NCBI RefSeq assembly: GCF_000016525.1
Contig: NC_009515.1
Span: forward strand, 522,501-586,500
Direction: 5' to 3'
DNA from: Methanobrevibacter smithii ATCC 35061
GTDB taxonomy: Archaea; Methanobacteriota; Methanobacteria; Methanobacteriales; Methanobacteriaceae
Length of the DNA stretch: 64,000 nucleotides
This document shows positions 54,978 through 64,000 of the stretch, piece by piece. The notes below the pieces were generated by a model. The model was given only the letters and a program-made list of their open reading frames with translations, had not been told where the DNA came from and ran no database searches. The position numbers and the translations under genes are program-made. How positions within the stretch are numbered: the first letter of the stretch is position 1; each line of letters begins with the position of its first letter.

Positions 54978-56756
54978 ATGAGTCGTATTTCTATATTAGA
55001 CAAAGACAAATGTCAACCTAAGAAATGTAATTTCGTTTGTATTGATTACTGCCCAGGAGTCAGAATGGATGAAGACACAATCATCATTGATGAAGACACT
55101 AACAAACCATTGATTTCTGAAGAATTATGTGAAGGATGCGGTATTTGTACAAACAGATGTCCATTTGATGCTATTTCAATTATTAACTTACCTGAAGCTA
55201 TAGGAGAACCAATTCACAGATTCGGACAAAACCAGTTTGAACTATTTGGACTTCCTAGTTTAACTGAAGGTAGTGTTTTAGGTTTGCTCGGTCCAAATGG
55301 AATCGGTAAATCAACAATAATGAACATACTGTCCGGAACTTTAATTCCAAACTTAGGAGATTATGAAAACCCTCAAGATAATTGGGACAAAGTAATTGAA
55401 CATTATAAAGGTTCAGCTCTTCAAAACTACTTTACAAAATTAGCCGCTGGAGAAATAAAAGCTGTTTTAAAACCTCAAATGGTGGATCAGCTTCCAAAAG
55501 TTGTAAAAGGAAAAGTAAGTGATTTGCTTACAAATGTTGATGAAAGAGGAAAATTGGATTATGTCTGTGATGAATTAGACCTTCATAATGTTTTAGACCG
55601 TGAAATGAAAAACTTAAGTGGTGGGGAACTCCAAAGAGTAGCTATAGCTGCAACTGTCTTAAGAGAAGGAGACTTCTATTACTTTGACGAACCTACATCC
55701 TGGCTGGATGTTTCACAAAGGTTAAATGCAGTAAAAGTAATCCGTTCACTTGCTCAAGACGGCAAAAGTGTTTTAGTTATTGAACACGATTTGGCTACTT
55801 TAGATGCATTGTCCGACAATATCCATGTTTTATTTGGTGAACCTGGAGGATATGGTGTTGTATCAGGTAGAAAAGGTGTTAGAATTGGAATCAATGCATA
55901 CATCAACGGATTTTTAGCTGAAGAAAATGTAAGGATAAGAAGAAATCCTATTGAATTTACAATCAGACCACCGACTCCTGAAGATGAAGGAGAATCACTG
56001 TCCAGCTATTCTGATTTAAGTAAGGATTATGACGGATTCAAATTAACTGCAGATGCTGGAGAAATATTCCACGACGAAATCGTAACTGCATTTGGTTCAA
56101 ATGGTATAGGAAAAACCACTTTCGCCAAAATGCTGGCAGGAGTAGAAGAACCGACAAGCGGAGAAGTAGACACAGAAGTTACAATAGCTTACAAACCACA
56201 ATATATAGTTTCTGATTTTGAAGGAACTGTTAGTGACTTCCTGTACATGAATGCTCCAAGTTTCGGAAGCAACATCTTTAAAAGCGAGATTATGGAACCT
56301 TTTAAATTAGAAGATATGCTTGAAAAAGAAGTTAAAAAGTTAAGTGGTGGGGAACTCCAAAGACTTGCAATAGCTGCAACACTTTCAAAAGATGCTGAAA
56401 TTTATCTTTTCGATGAACCTACTGCATTTTTAGATGTGGAACAAAGATTAATAGCTGCAAGAGTTATTAGAAAAATGGTTGAAAGCAGAAATGCAGCATC
56501 ACTTATTGTAGACCACGATATTGTATTTATCGATTATATCTCAGACAGGGCAATGGTATTTAACGGTACTCCCGGTTTAGAAGGTCATGCATCCAAACCG
56601 ACAGATTTAAGAACTTCCATGAACGAATTTTTAGGAAATCTAAATATTACTTTCAGAAGAGATAAAGAAACAAAAAGACCAAGAGTTAATAAATTAGACA
56701 GCTATCTTGATCGTGAACAAAAAGAAAAAGGAGAATATTATTACTTATCAGATTAA
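54978..56756 (+). CDS. Ribosome-recycling ATPase RLI/ABCE1
   Basis: A 592-aa protein that splits ribosomes after termination. The N-terminus binds two [4Fe-4S] clusters ([16 protein letters not shown] and [15 protein letters not shown]). Two ABC domains follow: GPNGIGKST with LSGGELQR and DEPTSWLDV; then GSNGIGKTT with LSGGELQR and DEPTAFLDV. The length and the hinge region ([15 protein letters not shown]) are standard. It overlaps the next gene, convergent, by 4 bp. Confidence 0.96.
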   Translation: MSRISILDKDKCQPKKCNFVCIDYCPGVRMDEDTIIIDEDTNKPLISEELCEGCGICTNRCPFDAISIINLPEAIGEPIHRFGQNQFELFGLPSLTEGSVLGLLGPNGIGKSTIMNILSGTLIPNLGDYENPQDNWDKVIEHYKGSALQNYFTKLAAGEIKAVLKPQMVDQLPKVVKGKVSDLLTNVDERGKLDYVCDELDLHNVLDREMKNLSGGELQRVAIAATVLREGDFYYFDEPTSWLDVSQRLNAVKVIRSLAQDGKSVLVIEHDLATLDALSDNIHVLFGEPGGYGVVSGRKGVRIGINAYINGFLAEENVRIRRNPIEFTIRPPTPEDEGESLSSYSDLSKDYDGFKLTADAGEIFHDEIVTAFGSNGIGKTTFAKMLAGVEEPTSGEVDTEVTIAYKPQYIVSDFEGTVSDFLYMNAPSFGSNIFKSEIMEPFKLEDMLEKEVKKLSGGELQRLAIAATLSKDAEIYLFDEPTAFLDVEQRLIAARVIRKMVESRNAASLIVDHDIVFIDYISDRAMVFNGTPGLEGHASKPTDLRTSMNEFLGNLNITFRRDKETKRPRVNKLDSYLDREQKEKGEYYYLSD

Positions 56757-57130
56757 ATATTCTCTAATTCTTTTAAAATATAATCTTTTAAAGCCTTAAC
56801 GGCCTTTTCACCATCATCATCTAACCTAACTGAATCATTAGGATTCAAATCATTTTCTTTGACAATTGATTCGGCATCTATGTTTTTTACTATATCAACA
56901 TCTTTTTCTTTTAGAATAGTTGAAACACAATCGTCTGTACAGCCAGTTATAGACACTACTTTTGCATCTTCCAAAATAGGACTGCATTGATTTGGCTGTG
57001 CAGAATATTCAGTTATACATGCTGCAACAATATTTTCATTATCTAGAGCTAATTCCACAGTAGCAGCCCTTACTACTAAACCAAGGGGACTTAATCCGCT
57101 ACATGACACTAATGCTATTTTATCATTCAT
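56753..57130 (-). CDS. Putative zinc-binding protein of DGC type (125 aa)
   Basis: A small protein with Cys in [24 protein letters not shown] and [10 protein letters not shown]. The GCTDDC motif resembles the DGC/zinc-binding family of unknown function found in methanogens and sulfate reducers. It lies 4 bp downstream of an Fe-S protein gene, suggesting a joint role in metal or redox handling. Moderate family confidence. Confidence 0.55.
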   Translation of the reverse strand: MNDKIALVSCSGLSPLGLVVRAATVELALDNENIVAACITEYSAQPNQCSPILEDAKVVSITGCTDDCVSTILKEKDVDIVKNIDAESIVKENDLNPNDSVRLDDDGEKAVKALKDYILKELENI

Positions 57131-57134
57131 ATAA

Positions 57135-57890
57135 TCAACCTCTCTTTTTAGCTACTCTTTTATCATATTTTTGCTTTATTTTAATATAACCTTTTTTATA
57201 AAATGGACAAACCAGCATACACTGGCTGCATCCTTCCCTATGGGCAGTGCAAACTTTTCTTAAAACCAGCTCATTTTCATCAAATGCATTTTCAGGACAT
57301 TTCCTGATACATTTTCCACAGGTTTTACAAAATTCCCCAACCCAGCACATGTCATTTTCCTGTTTAAAAGGCAAGTTTTCAATTGATGTGTGAATCATGA
57401 AAAATCCTATATTTAAACCCTCTTTAAAAAGACACATATTGCTTCTTGTAATGACCGCATCATTTGACTGCATAGCTATTGCCCTTAAACTAATTTTATC
57501 ATCTAATGGATTAAGCAGTTCTGCACTAAATTCGTTTTTTCTTAAAAAATCAGCAAAACCATACATTTTACGGCCAATTTCCTGAAATTCATCATCTATA
57601 AGCTTGCATTTTAGTTTTGATTGATCCATTTCCAAAATTTCAGGAGACATCAAATATTTAAAAATAATAACATTGTCAAAATCAATATTCCATTCTTTCC
57701 TAAAATCATCACTTAATTTAGAATAGCTAATGCCTGCACAATTATTTTCAGCAGCCAATTTTTCCAAATCTTTTAAAACAGAATTATCAATTTGAGTTTT
57801 GGGATTTGCAGGATTTGAAACTTTATAAAAATTAGGTAGCGGATGATGATATCTGAATCTGAAATCCTCATCCATAATTTCGAAACACAT
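57135..57890 (-). CDS. Iron-sulfur protein, QueG/dehalogenase-like fold
   Basis: A 251-aa protein whose C-terminal 60 residues carry two [4Fe-4S] motifs (CKTCGKCIRKCP, then C-X6-CSQCMLVCP) as in epoxyqueuosine reductase-like and reductive-dehalogenase-like proteins. NDAVITRSNMCLFKEGLN and the GFADFLRKNEFSAELL block support that group. A cobalamin site is not obvious. Followed by the DGC-type gene in the same operon. Confidence 0.65.
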   Translation of the reverse strand: MCFEIMDEDFRFRYHHPLPNFYKVSNPANPKTQIDNSVLKDLEKLAAENNCAGISYSKLSDDFRKEWNIDFDNVIIFKYLMSPEILEMDQSKLKCKLIDDEFQEIGRKMYGFADFLRKNEFSAELLNPLDDKISLRAIAMQSNDAVITRSNMCLFKEGLNIGFFMIHTSIENLPFKQENDMCWVGEFCKTCGKCIRKCPENAFDENELVLRKVCTAHREGCSQCMLVCPFYKKGYIKIKQKYDKRVAKKRG

Positions 57891-57892
57891 GA

Positions 57893-59080
57893 TTATTTCC
57901 TTAATGCTTCAACAGCTTTAGGGAATTCTTCACAGAATACTTTTATTTGCTCCTCAGGAATAGAATAACTTATACGCAAATAATTATCCCCAAATAAATT
58001 ACTGGTATATTCTCCTTCCCTTGTGAATATTTTTCTCTTAAGCAAGTAATTTGACATATCTTTAGGACTGATACCTGCACCAGATAAATCAATTGCCATC
58101 ATATTAGCTTCAGACGGATAAACCGGTAAAAACACACCATCAATTTCATCAACAACCTCTTTAATTAATTTTTGATTATTGAATGTGATTGATTTTATTT
58201 TATCTTCCCATTCGCTTTTGGATTTTAAACCTGCAATTGCACCATACTGAGCAATTATATTAACTCCCAAATCATTGACAACTGCATTTTTTAAAACATC
58301 AATGATATCGGAAGTTGAAACCACTGCCCCAATCCTAACACCAGCCATTCCGAATATTTTTGAAAAACTGTAAATAGTCAGGGTTTGTTCAGGCGCATAA
58401 TCTGCAGCCAGATAATGATTCCTTGCAAAATCTTTGTATGTTACATCATCTAAAAGATAAATGTCATTTTCAATAGCAATCTCAGCAAACTCTTTTATTT
58501 CTTCTTCAGTATAACCTGAACCTAATGGATTTAACGGATCGATTAAAACTACCATTTTAGTGTTTTCATCCATATTCTCACGAAGAAGTTCAGGAGTTAA
58601 TTTATAGCCACATTCCTCATTATAAACCGGAACATACCTTACTTCACCTGCAAATCTGTTTGCAAAGTTTCCGATAATTAAATAACCCGGATCAGACATG
58701 ACCACATTATCCTGAGGTCCCAATAATGCCTGCATACAAAGGTATAATGATTCAGTAGCTCCAGCAGTTAATAAAACATCTGAATTTTTAAAACCTAAAT
58801 CGTCTAAAATTAATTGCTTAAGTTCTGAAAATCCTTCTGGAGGTGGATATTTACAGTATTCTTTAGCTTTAGCACAGCTAGCCATAGCATCAGCTATAAT
58901 ATCACCATGTAAATGATTTGTGTTTTGACCCATCCAAATCATATCTTTATCCATGAATACATCTTCAAAAAAATCGTTTGAAGATTCATATCCTTCAGGA
59001 GGAACTCTTACAACCTTTTCAAATTTCTTTTTAGGATGTTTTATGTTACCTTCCTCATAACTGCTTAAATTATTTTTCAT
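57893..59080 (-). CDS. PLP-dependent class I/II aminotransferase
   Basis: About 395 aa. The Schiff-base lysine lies in IYSFSKIFGMAGVRIG; other fold-type I markers are TAGATESLYLCMQALL, DPLNPLGSGYT and YLRISYSIPEEQ (substrate Arg). It resembles histidinol-phosphate and aromatic aminotransferases, but the substrate is not clear from sequence. The ATG at 59080 (MKNN) is likely; ATG 59089 is possible. Confidence 0.8.
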   Translation of the reverse strand: MKNNLSSYEEGNIKHPKKKFEKVVRVPPEGYESSNDFFEDVFMDKDMIWMGQNTNHLHGDIIADAMASCAKAKEYCKYPPPEGFSELKQLILDDLGFKNSDVLLTAGATESLYLCMQALLGPQDNVVMSDPGYLIIGNFANRFAGEVRYVPVYNEECGYKLTPELLRENMDENTKMVVLIDPLNPLGSGYTEEEIKEFAEIAIENDIYLLDDVTYKDFARNHYLAADYAPEQTLTIYSFSKIFGMAGVRIGAVVSTSDIIDVLKNAVVNDLGVNIIAQYGAIAGLKSKSEWEDKIKSITFNNQKLIKEVVDEIDGVFLPVYPSEANMMAIDLSGAGISPKDMSNYLLKRKIFTREGEYTSNLFGDNYLRISYSIPEEQIKVFCEEFPKAVEALRK

Positions 59081-59148
59081 AAAAATCACATAATACTAAT
59101 AAAATTCCAAAGTAATTATTTATTTTAAGTTATTTATAAAATTAATGT

Positions 59149-59853
59149 TTAAATAATTCCCCTTTCCACTATTTTAAAAGTAGCCTGTTTACCTTCACCG
59201 ATACTTCTATGTCTTTTTAGTGTAGCTACTCTTTTATTAAACTCATCATTTCGCTCTAACTGAATAATAGTTTTACTCCAGTACTGCAAAATAGTTCCTC
59301 CGACTGCTTTAACAACGTCCTTGTTATCATCATCAAAAGAACTGTAAATTTGATTGGTAAGTACAACTGCAACATCATAATTACGAGCTATTTTAGCTAA
59401 AATCCCCATCTGTTTACCTAATTCCTTATTAAGTCTTGAAGATTTCATATCATCAACACGATAAAGAGCAACAGCTGAATCCAAAACACATAAATCCACA
59501 TCATCATGATGCTTTCTAATCCAGAGCTCAATAGTTTTAAGATTTTCATTTTGCTCTAAAAATGAAGTCGGTTCAAAAACTATAATATTATTAACTATTT
59601 TAGGAAAATCTTCCCCTGCTATTTGTTTAATTCTGTTGATTGAAATTCCCCCTTCAGTATCAACATAAACAACTTTTTTACCCTGTTTAGCTACATTAAC
59701 TGCCAATACCAAAGAGATATTACTTTTACCAGAACCGGGCGGACCGAATATCTGAGTAACAGTTCCTTTTTCCACTCCCCCGTCCAATAAATTATCAATA
59801 CCTGAATTAGTTGGGATTTTATGATTATCCTCAAAATTAGCCAAGACTTTCAT
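59149..59853 (-). CDS. radB: DNA repair and recombination protein RadB
   Basis: A 234-aa RecA-like paralogue that assists RadA in archaeal recombination. It has Walker A FGPPGSGKSN, Walker B LCVLDSAVALYRV and VVLTNQIYSSFDDD. It lacks the N-terminal HhH domain of RadA, as expected for RadB. Isolated gene with a TATA-rich upstream. Confidence 0.92.
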   Translation of the reverse strand: MKVLANFEDNHKIPTNSGIDNLLDGGVEKGTVTQIFGPPGSGKSNISLVLAVNVAKQGKKVVYVDTEGGISINRIKQIAGEDFPKIVNNIIVFEPTSFLEQNENLKTIELWIRKHHDDVDLCVLDSAVALYRVDDMKSSRLNKELGKQMGILAKIARNYDVAVVLTNQIYSSFDDDNKDVVKAVGGTILQYWSKTIIQLERNDEFNKRVATLKRHRSIGEGKQATFKIVERGII

Positions 59854-59892
59854 AATATATTATTTAGTTATACAAAGTATATATTTTTAAGC

Positions 59893-60474
59893 TTACCTTT
59901 TAACAAAAATAGGTTCTTCAGCAGTCAAATCAATAATTGTTGATGGATTTTTAGATTTTAAAGGACCTACATCAATAACCAAATCAACTTCACATCCTAA
60001 TTGTTTCAATATTTCTTCAGGAGTGTCCAATGTATTTTCACTTGATATATTGGCGCTGGTGGTAGTTATTGGAAAAAGTTTAGCTAAATTACATGCAATC
60101 TCACTTTCAGGAACACGGATACCCACATTAGCAGACCCGCTTGTCAGATGTCTCGGAACAATTTTTGACTTTTTTAAAATAAATGTATAAGGTCCAGGCA
60201 AATATTTGTCCATAAAATTAAGCTGGTTTACAGAAGCCCTTGAAACCAAAGGAATTGCATCTTTAGAAGAAACTAAAAGAGAAATCGGTTTTAAATAGCT
60301 TCTTTTCTTAATATTATAAACTCTTTTAACAGCTTTTCTATTGAAAATATTAGCTCCCAAACCGTAAACAGTATCGGTAGGATATAAAATAACTCCGCCA
60401 TCAGCTAAAACTTTAACAGCCTCATCAATGACCTTTTTATCTACTTTATTTTGATTAGTTTTTAATATTTTCAT
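59893..60474 (-). CDS. Threonylcarbamoyl-AMP synthase (Sua5/YrdC)
   Basis: About 193 aa. It makes the TC-AMP used for t6A37 in tRNA. Conserved: VILYPTDTVYGLGANIF, KKRSYLKPISLLV, GIRVPES and TTSANISSE. It ends at the YrdC domain, without the extra Sua5 C-terminal domain. ATG 60474 is preferred over a TTG at 60501. Confidence 0.92.
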   Translation of the reverse strand: MKILKTNQNKVDKKVIDEAVKVLADGGVILYPTDTVYGLGANIFNRKAVKRVYNIKKRSYLKPISLLVSSKDAIPLVSRASVNQLNFMDKYLPGPYTFILKKSKIVPRHLTSGSANVGIRVPESEIACNLAKLFPITTTSANISSENTLDTPEEILKQLGCEVDLVIDVGPLKSKNPSTIIDLTAEEPIFVKR

Positions 60475-60533
60475 TAAATTACCCGAATATTTTGTGAACA
60501 ATTATATATGAGTAAAATCTTTATATATAAATT

Positions 60534-61100
60534 ATGCTTGAAAGTCTACGTCCTTTTTTAACAAAAATATTAAATCCGCTGGCCAAACATTTAAATATAA
60601 ATCCGAATATCGTAACAGTGATTTCTCCGTTTATTGCAGTTCTTGCTGCTTACGGATTTGCCAATCATTTACTGATTATTGGAACATTAGCTATTTTACT
60701 AAGCGGATTTTTAGATGTTGTAGATGGTGCAGTAGCCAGATATCACAACAAAACTTCAAAATTTGGAGCATTTCTGGACTCAACAATGGACAGATTTGCA
60801 GACGCCATAATCTACATAGGAATAATATTTGGAGGATACTGTGACTGGTTTATCGGTGTTCTGGCCATACATTCAGCAATTACAGTCAGTTATGTTAGAG
60901 CTAGAGCAGAGTCCCAGGGAGTTGAATGTAAAGTTGGAATAGCTGAAAGAGCTGTCCGTATGATAATATTAATGATCGGAGCAGTTATCGGATATTTAAC
61001 AAGCCCAATTTACTTTACATACACCATAATAATTTTAGTAATATTATCCTACATTACAGTAGGGCAAAGAATATATCACGTATGGAGACAACTTAAATGA
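60534..61100 (+). CDS. CDP-alcohol phosphatidyltransferase, probable archaetidylinositol-phosphate synthase
   Basis: A 188-aa membrane enzyme with about six helices. The active-site motif DGX2ARX8GX3DX3D is seen in VVDGAVARYHNKTSKFGAFL followed by DSTMD. It condenses CDP-archaeol with inositol-1-phosphate in ether-lipid synthesis; the Methanothermobacter homologue is known to do this. The start lies only a few bases from the TATA-like region, suggesting a short leader. Overlaps the DUF357 gene by 4 bp. Confidence 0.85.
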   Translation: MLESLRPFLTKILNPLAKHLNINPNIVTVISPFIAVLAAYGFANHLLIIGTLAILLSGFLDVVDGAVARYHNKTSKFGAFLDSTMDRFADAIIYIGIIFGGYCDWFIGVLAIHSAITVSYVRARAESQGVECKVGIAERAVRMIILMIGAVIGYLTSPIYFTYTIIILVILSYITVGQRIYHVWRQLK

Positions 61101-61342
61101 ATGATTTAGAAAGTGCAGAAAAAATAAGTATTGACATTAAGAAATTGGAACGCAATCTGAAACAGGTTGAAGACATAAACTTTGAAGGTAAAGAAAAAGA
61201 AGTTTATGACAGAGCTGTTGATTATATGAACGATTCAAAATATTATCTTGAAAAGAAAAAAGATATGCGTACAGCATTTGGATGTATCGAATATAGTCAT
61301 GGATTATTAGATGCTCTTAGAATGATTCATGGTTTAATTTAA
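61097..61342 (+). CDS. DUF357 protein (81 aa)
   Basis: A helical archaeal protein with a charged coiled-coil-like start (EKISIDIKKLERNLKQVE) and a C-terminal helix (AFGCIEYSHGLLDALRMIHG), the DUF357 pattern. It overlaps the lipid synthase gene by 4 bp (ATGA), so it is translated with it. Function unknown. Confidence 0.8.
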   Translation: MNDLESAEKISIDIKKLERNLKQVEDINFEGKEKEVYDRAVDYMNDSKYYLEKKKDMRTAFGCIEYSHGLLDALRMIHGLI

Positions 61343-61480
61343 ACAAAAAATCAATTAAATTCCACCATTTAATAAAAAAACCGTCCCCATTTACCATCTG
61401 CAGCTTAAAAATAAAGTATTTGATTTACAATAATATAAAAAAAGTAAAAAAAAGCAGAGATTAATTAAAATCCCTTAAAT

Positions 61481-62575
<1,095 letters not shown>

Positions 62576-62726
62576 TTAAACACCTCAAAATTGTATATTC
62601 TAAAGTTTAGTAGAAAATAAAAAGTTAAGCAACTAGCTTAAAAAATTATTTAATATACATTCATATTTTTGGATTGTATACTATTTAATAATTATGTTTT
62701 AAAATAAGTTAAAAAAAGAAAAAGAT

Positions 62727-62749
62727 AAGAAGTTAAATTTTAACTTCTT
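62727..62749 (-). terminator. Terminator hairpin of the adhesin gene
   Basis: AAGAAGTTAAA and TTTAACTTCTT form 11-bp arms around one base. The stop codon of the adhesin lies in the arm; a T-rich stretch follows on the minus strand. Confidence 0.6.
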
Positions 62750-64000
62750 AAGCTGAAATTGTTATTTTATTTGATGCCCAGCATTTGTCATATGTTGATG
62801 TTATGATGTAATCGCCAGGCATTAATCTGATGTTTAATCTAGCTACACCGTTTGCGTCGGTTGTTTTATGATAGAATACACCGTTTACATTAAATGTTAT
62901 GTTTACACCTGTTACTGCTTTACCTTGACCGTCAACAAGTGTTGCGTTAAATGAACTGCCGTCAAGATACTTCATGGAGATATCCTCAGCAATGATTCTT
63001 GGTAAAACAGTTACCTCATTAGCTCTTTGTTCACCAGTTTCTGGATTGTAAGCAGTAATAATATATGAATTAGGATCTAGTCTAATATTTAAACTAGCCA
63101 TACCGTTTTCATCAGTTACACGAGTGTAGAACACACCATTAATATTAAATTTAACAGTAGTATTTGCCAATGCATTTCCATCACTGTCTAAGAATTTAGC
63201 CACATATGATGTTCCATTAAGGAAGTATAATGTAGTGTCATTTCCTAAAATTGTGCTTTTAACTAATACAGTAGCATCAGCAGTTGCCATATCATAATCA
63301 TCAGTTCCGTTAAATACTGCACTTACTTTGTATTCATTAGGAACTAATCCAATACCCATTGAAGCCATACCGTTTTCATCAGTGATTTTAGCATAAACCC
63401 TGCCATTTATTGTGAAGTAAACAGTTGCATTAACTATTGGATTTCCAAATCCGTCAACAAGTTTAGCAATAAGTTTTTGAGAACCTCCGAAGTATTTAAC
63501 AACATCATCCATTATTAAAGTGGTTCTGGTGTTTTTATTAACTGTTATAGTTCCGTTAACAACCATGGAATCATATTTGTTATCTCCAGTGTAGAATGTT
63601 ACAACTTTGTAGCTTCCTTCATCCAAACCAGGAATGATAACTTTAGCAGTACCGTTAACAACTGTTCCGTTATAATCTGTTCCGTTTATTGTTACAATTA
63701 CACTTCCGGTTCCGTCTTCAGGAACACTAACAGTTATTGTAGCATTTTCACCTTTAACAATATCTGCAATATCAACAGTCATATTATAATCAGACACTTT
63801 GGAAACAGTAAAAGCAGTAGAGTTTTTAATAGGTGCATAAATGTCATCACCATTATAGAACACATCTACACTGTAAGTACCATTAGCCAAATCAGAAATA
63901 GTTACACTAGCCATTCCATATTTAGTCATAACAGTGTAATTTTTACCATTAACACTTATAATTACCTCACCAGTTGCATCTTCAGGCAATGCAACACTAA
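62748..64000 (-). CDS. Adhesin-like surface protein with Ig-like repeats, C-terminal part
   Basis: At least 416 residues; the gene continues beyond the window. It has four or more tandem Ig-like beta-sandwich repeats of about 90-100 residues. Early repeats have GSVIVTINGTDYNGTVVNGT and NGTYSVDVFYNGDDIYAP; the last three share the pattern VNATVYFTINGRVYAKITDE, NGMASMGIGLVPNEY. Many Asn-X-Thr sites suit glycosylation. It ends without a sortase or membrane motif, stopping soon after the last strand. Such proteins are the major expanded family on Methanobrevibacter surfaces. Confidence 0.85.
   Translation of the reverse strand, partial: SVALPEDATGEVIISVNGKNYTVMTKYGMASVTISDLANGTYSVDVFYNGDDIYAPIKNSTAFTVSKVSDYNMTVDIADIVKGENATITVSVPEDGTGSVIVTINGTDYNGTVVNGTAKVIIPGLDEGSYKVVTFYTGDNKYDSMVVNGTITVNKNTRTTLIMDDVVKYFGGSQKLIAKLVDGFGNPIVNATVYFTINGRVYAKITDENGMASMGIGLVPNEYKVSAVFNGTDDYDMATADATVLVKSTILGNDTTLYFLNGTSYVAKFLDSDGNALANTTVKFNINGVFYTRVTDENGMASLNIRLDPNSYIITAYNPETGEQRANEVTVLPRIIAEDISMKYLDGSSFNATLVDGQGKAVTGVNITFNVNGVFYHKTTDANGVARLNIRLMPGDYIITSTYDKCWASNKITISA

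Overview
The window is AT-rich archaeal chromosome from a hydrogenotrophic methanogen. Gene content points to the Methanobacteriales, most likely Methanobrevibacter (M. smithii-like). Evidence: F420-dependent methylene-H4MPT reductase (mer), the [Fe]-hydrogenase hmd with all seven hcg cofactor genes, a six-gene pyruvate:ferredoxin oxidoreductase operon, archaeal RLI/ABCE1, aEF-1beta, RadB, Pth2, an archaetidylinositol-phosphate synthase, an archaeal FBP aldolase/phosphatase, a methanofuran kinase (mfnE) and a large adhesin-like protein. Promoters are archaeal (TTTATATA boxes) and ribosome binding sites are GGAGG or GGTG. All calls come from reading the sequence; no database search was run.

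Layout. 1-13.5 kb: end of mer; radical SAM proteins (SPL-like, and RaSEA for archaeosine); membrane proteins; a HIGH-type nucleotidyltransferase; a CcdA/thioredoxin redox pair; a tRNA thiolation pair (ThiS-like carrier plus NcsA-like enzyme); a MoxR/VWA pair; and a dihydropteroate-synthase-like protein. 13.6-18.2 kb: porCDABEF and fumarase alpha. 18.3-24.1 kb: the phosphate system pstSCAB with two PhoU-type proteins. 24.2-31.6 kb: hcgG divergent from hmd-hcgABCDEF. 31.7-35.4 kb: tRNA-Thr, tRNA-Leu, a 55-aa ferredoxin, two envelope proteins and MsrAB. 35.4-38.3 kb: a nickel/cobalt ECF transporter preceded by four copies of a 9-bp palindrome. 38.3-42.3 kb: feoA/feoB and a 1.2-kb region full of iron-box-like palindromes. 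42.5-51.3 kb: a DUF4012 protein, a drug/lantibiotic-type ABC exporter, a Tad-type ATPase/membrane pair, a methyltransferase, a TctA-family permease and a MarR regulator. 51.4-52.7 kb: an intact insertion sequence with 29-bp inverted repeats and an 8-bp target duplication. 52.8-64 kb: translation and housekeeping genes, then the C-terminal part of an adhesin.

The most unusual region is 41.3-42.3 kb. Three tandem units each carry an iron-box-like palindrome, a TATA box exactly 28 bp downstream of the palindrome's start, and a second palindrome about 42 bp after the TATA box. Units 1 and 2 have no credible ORF but share an internal hairpin and end in nearly identical terminator hairpins. They look like tandem metal-regulated small RNAs. 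Unit 3 shares the promoter and first hairpin but leads into a 37-aa protein with two Cys-Cys pairs. Other regulatory signals are paired repeats before por, pst, cbiM and the ABC exporter. Two genes (mfnE and the SPL-like gene) appear to lack any ATG, GTG or TTG start and may begin at ATT.
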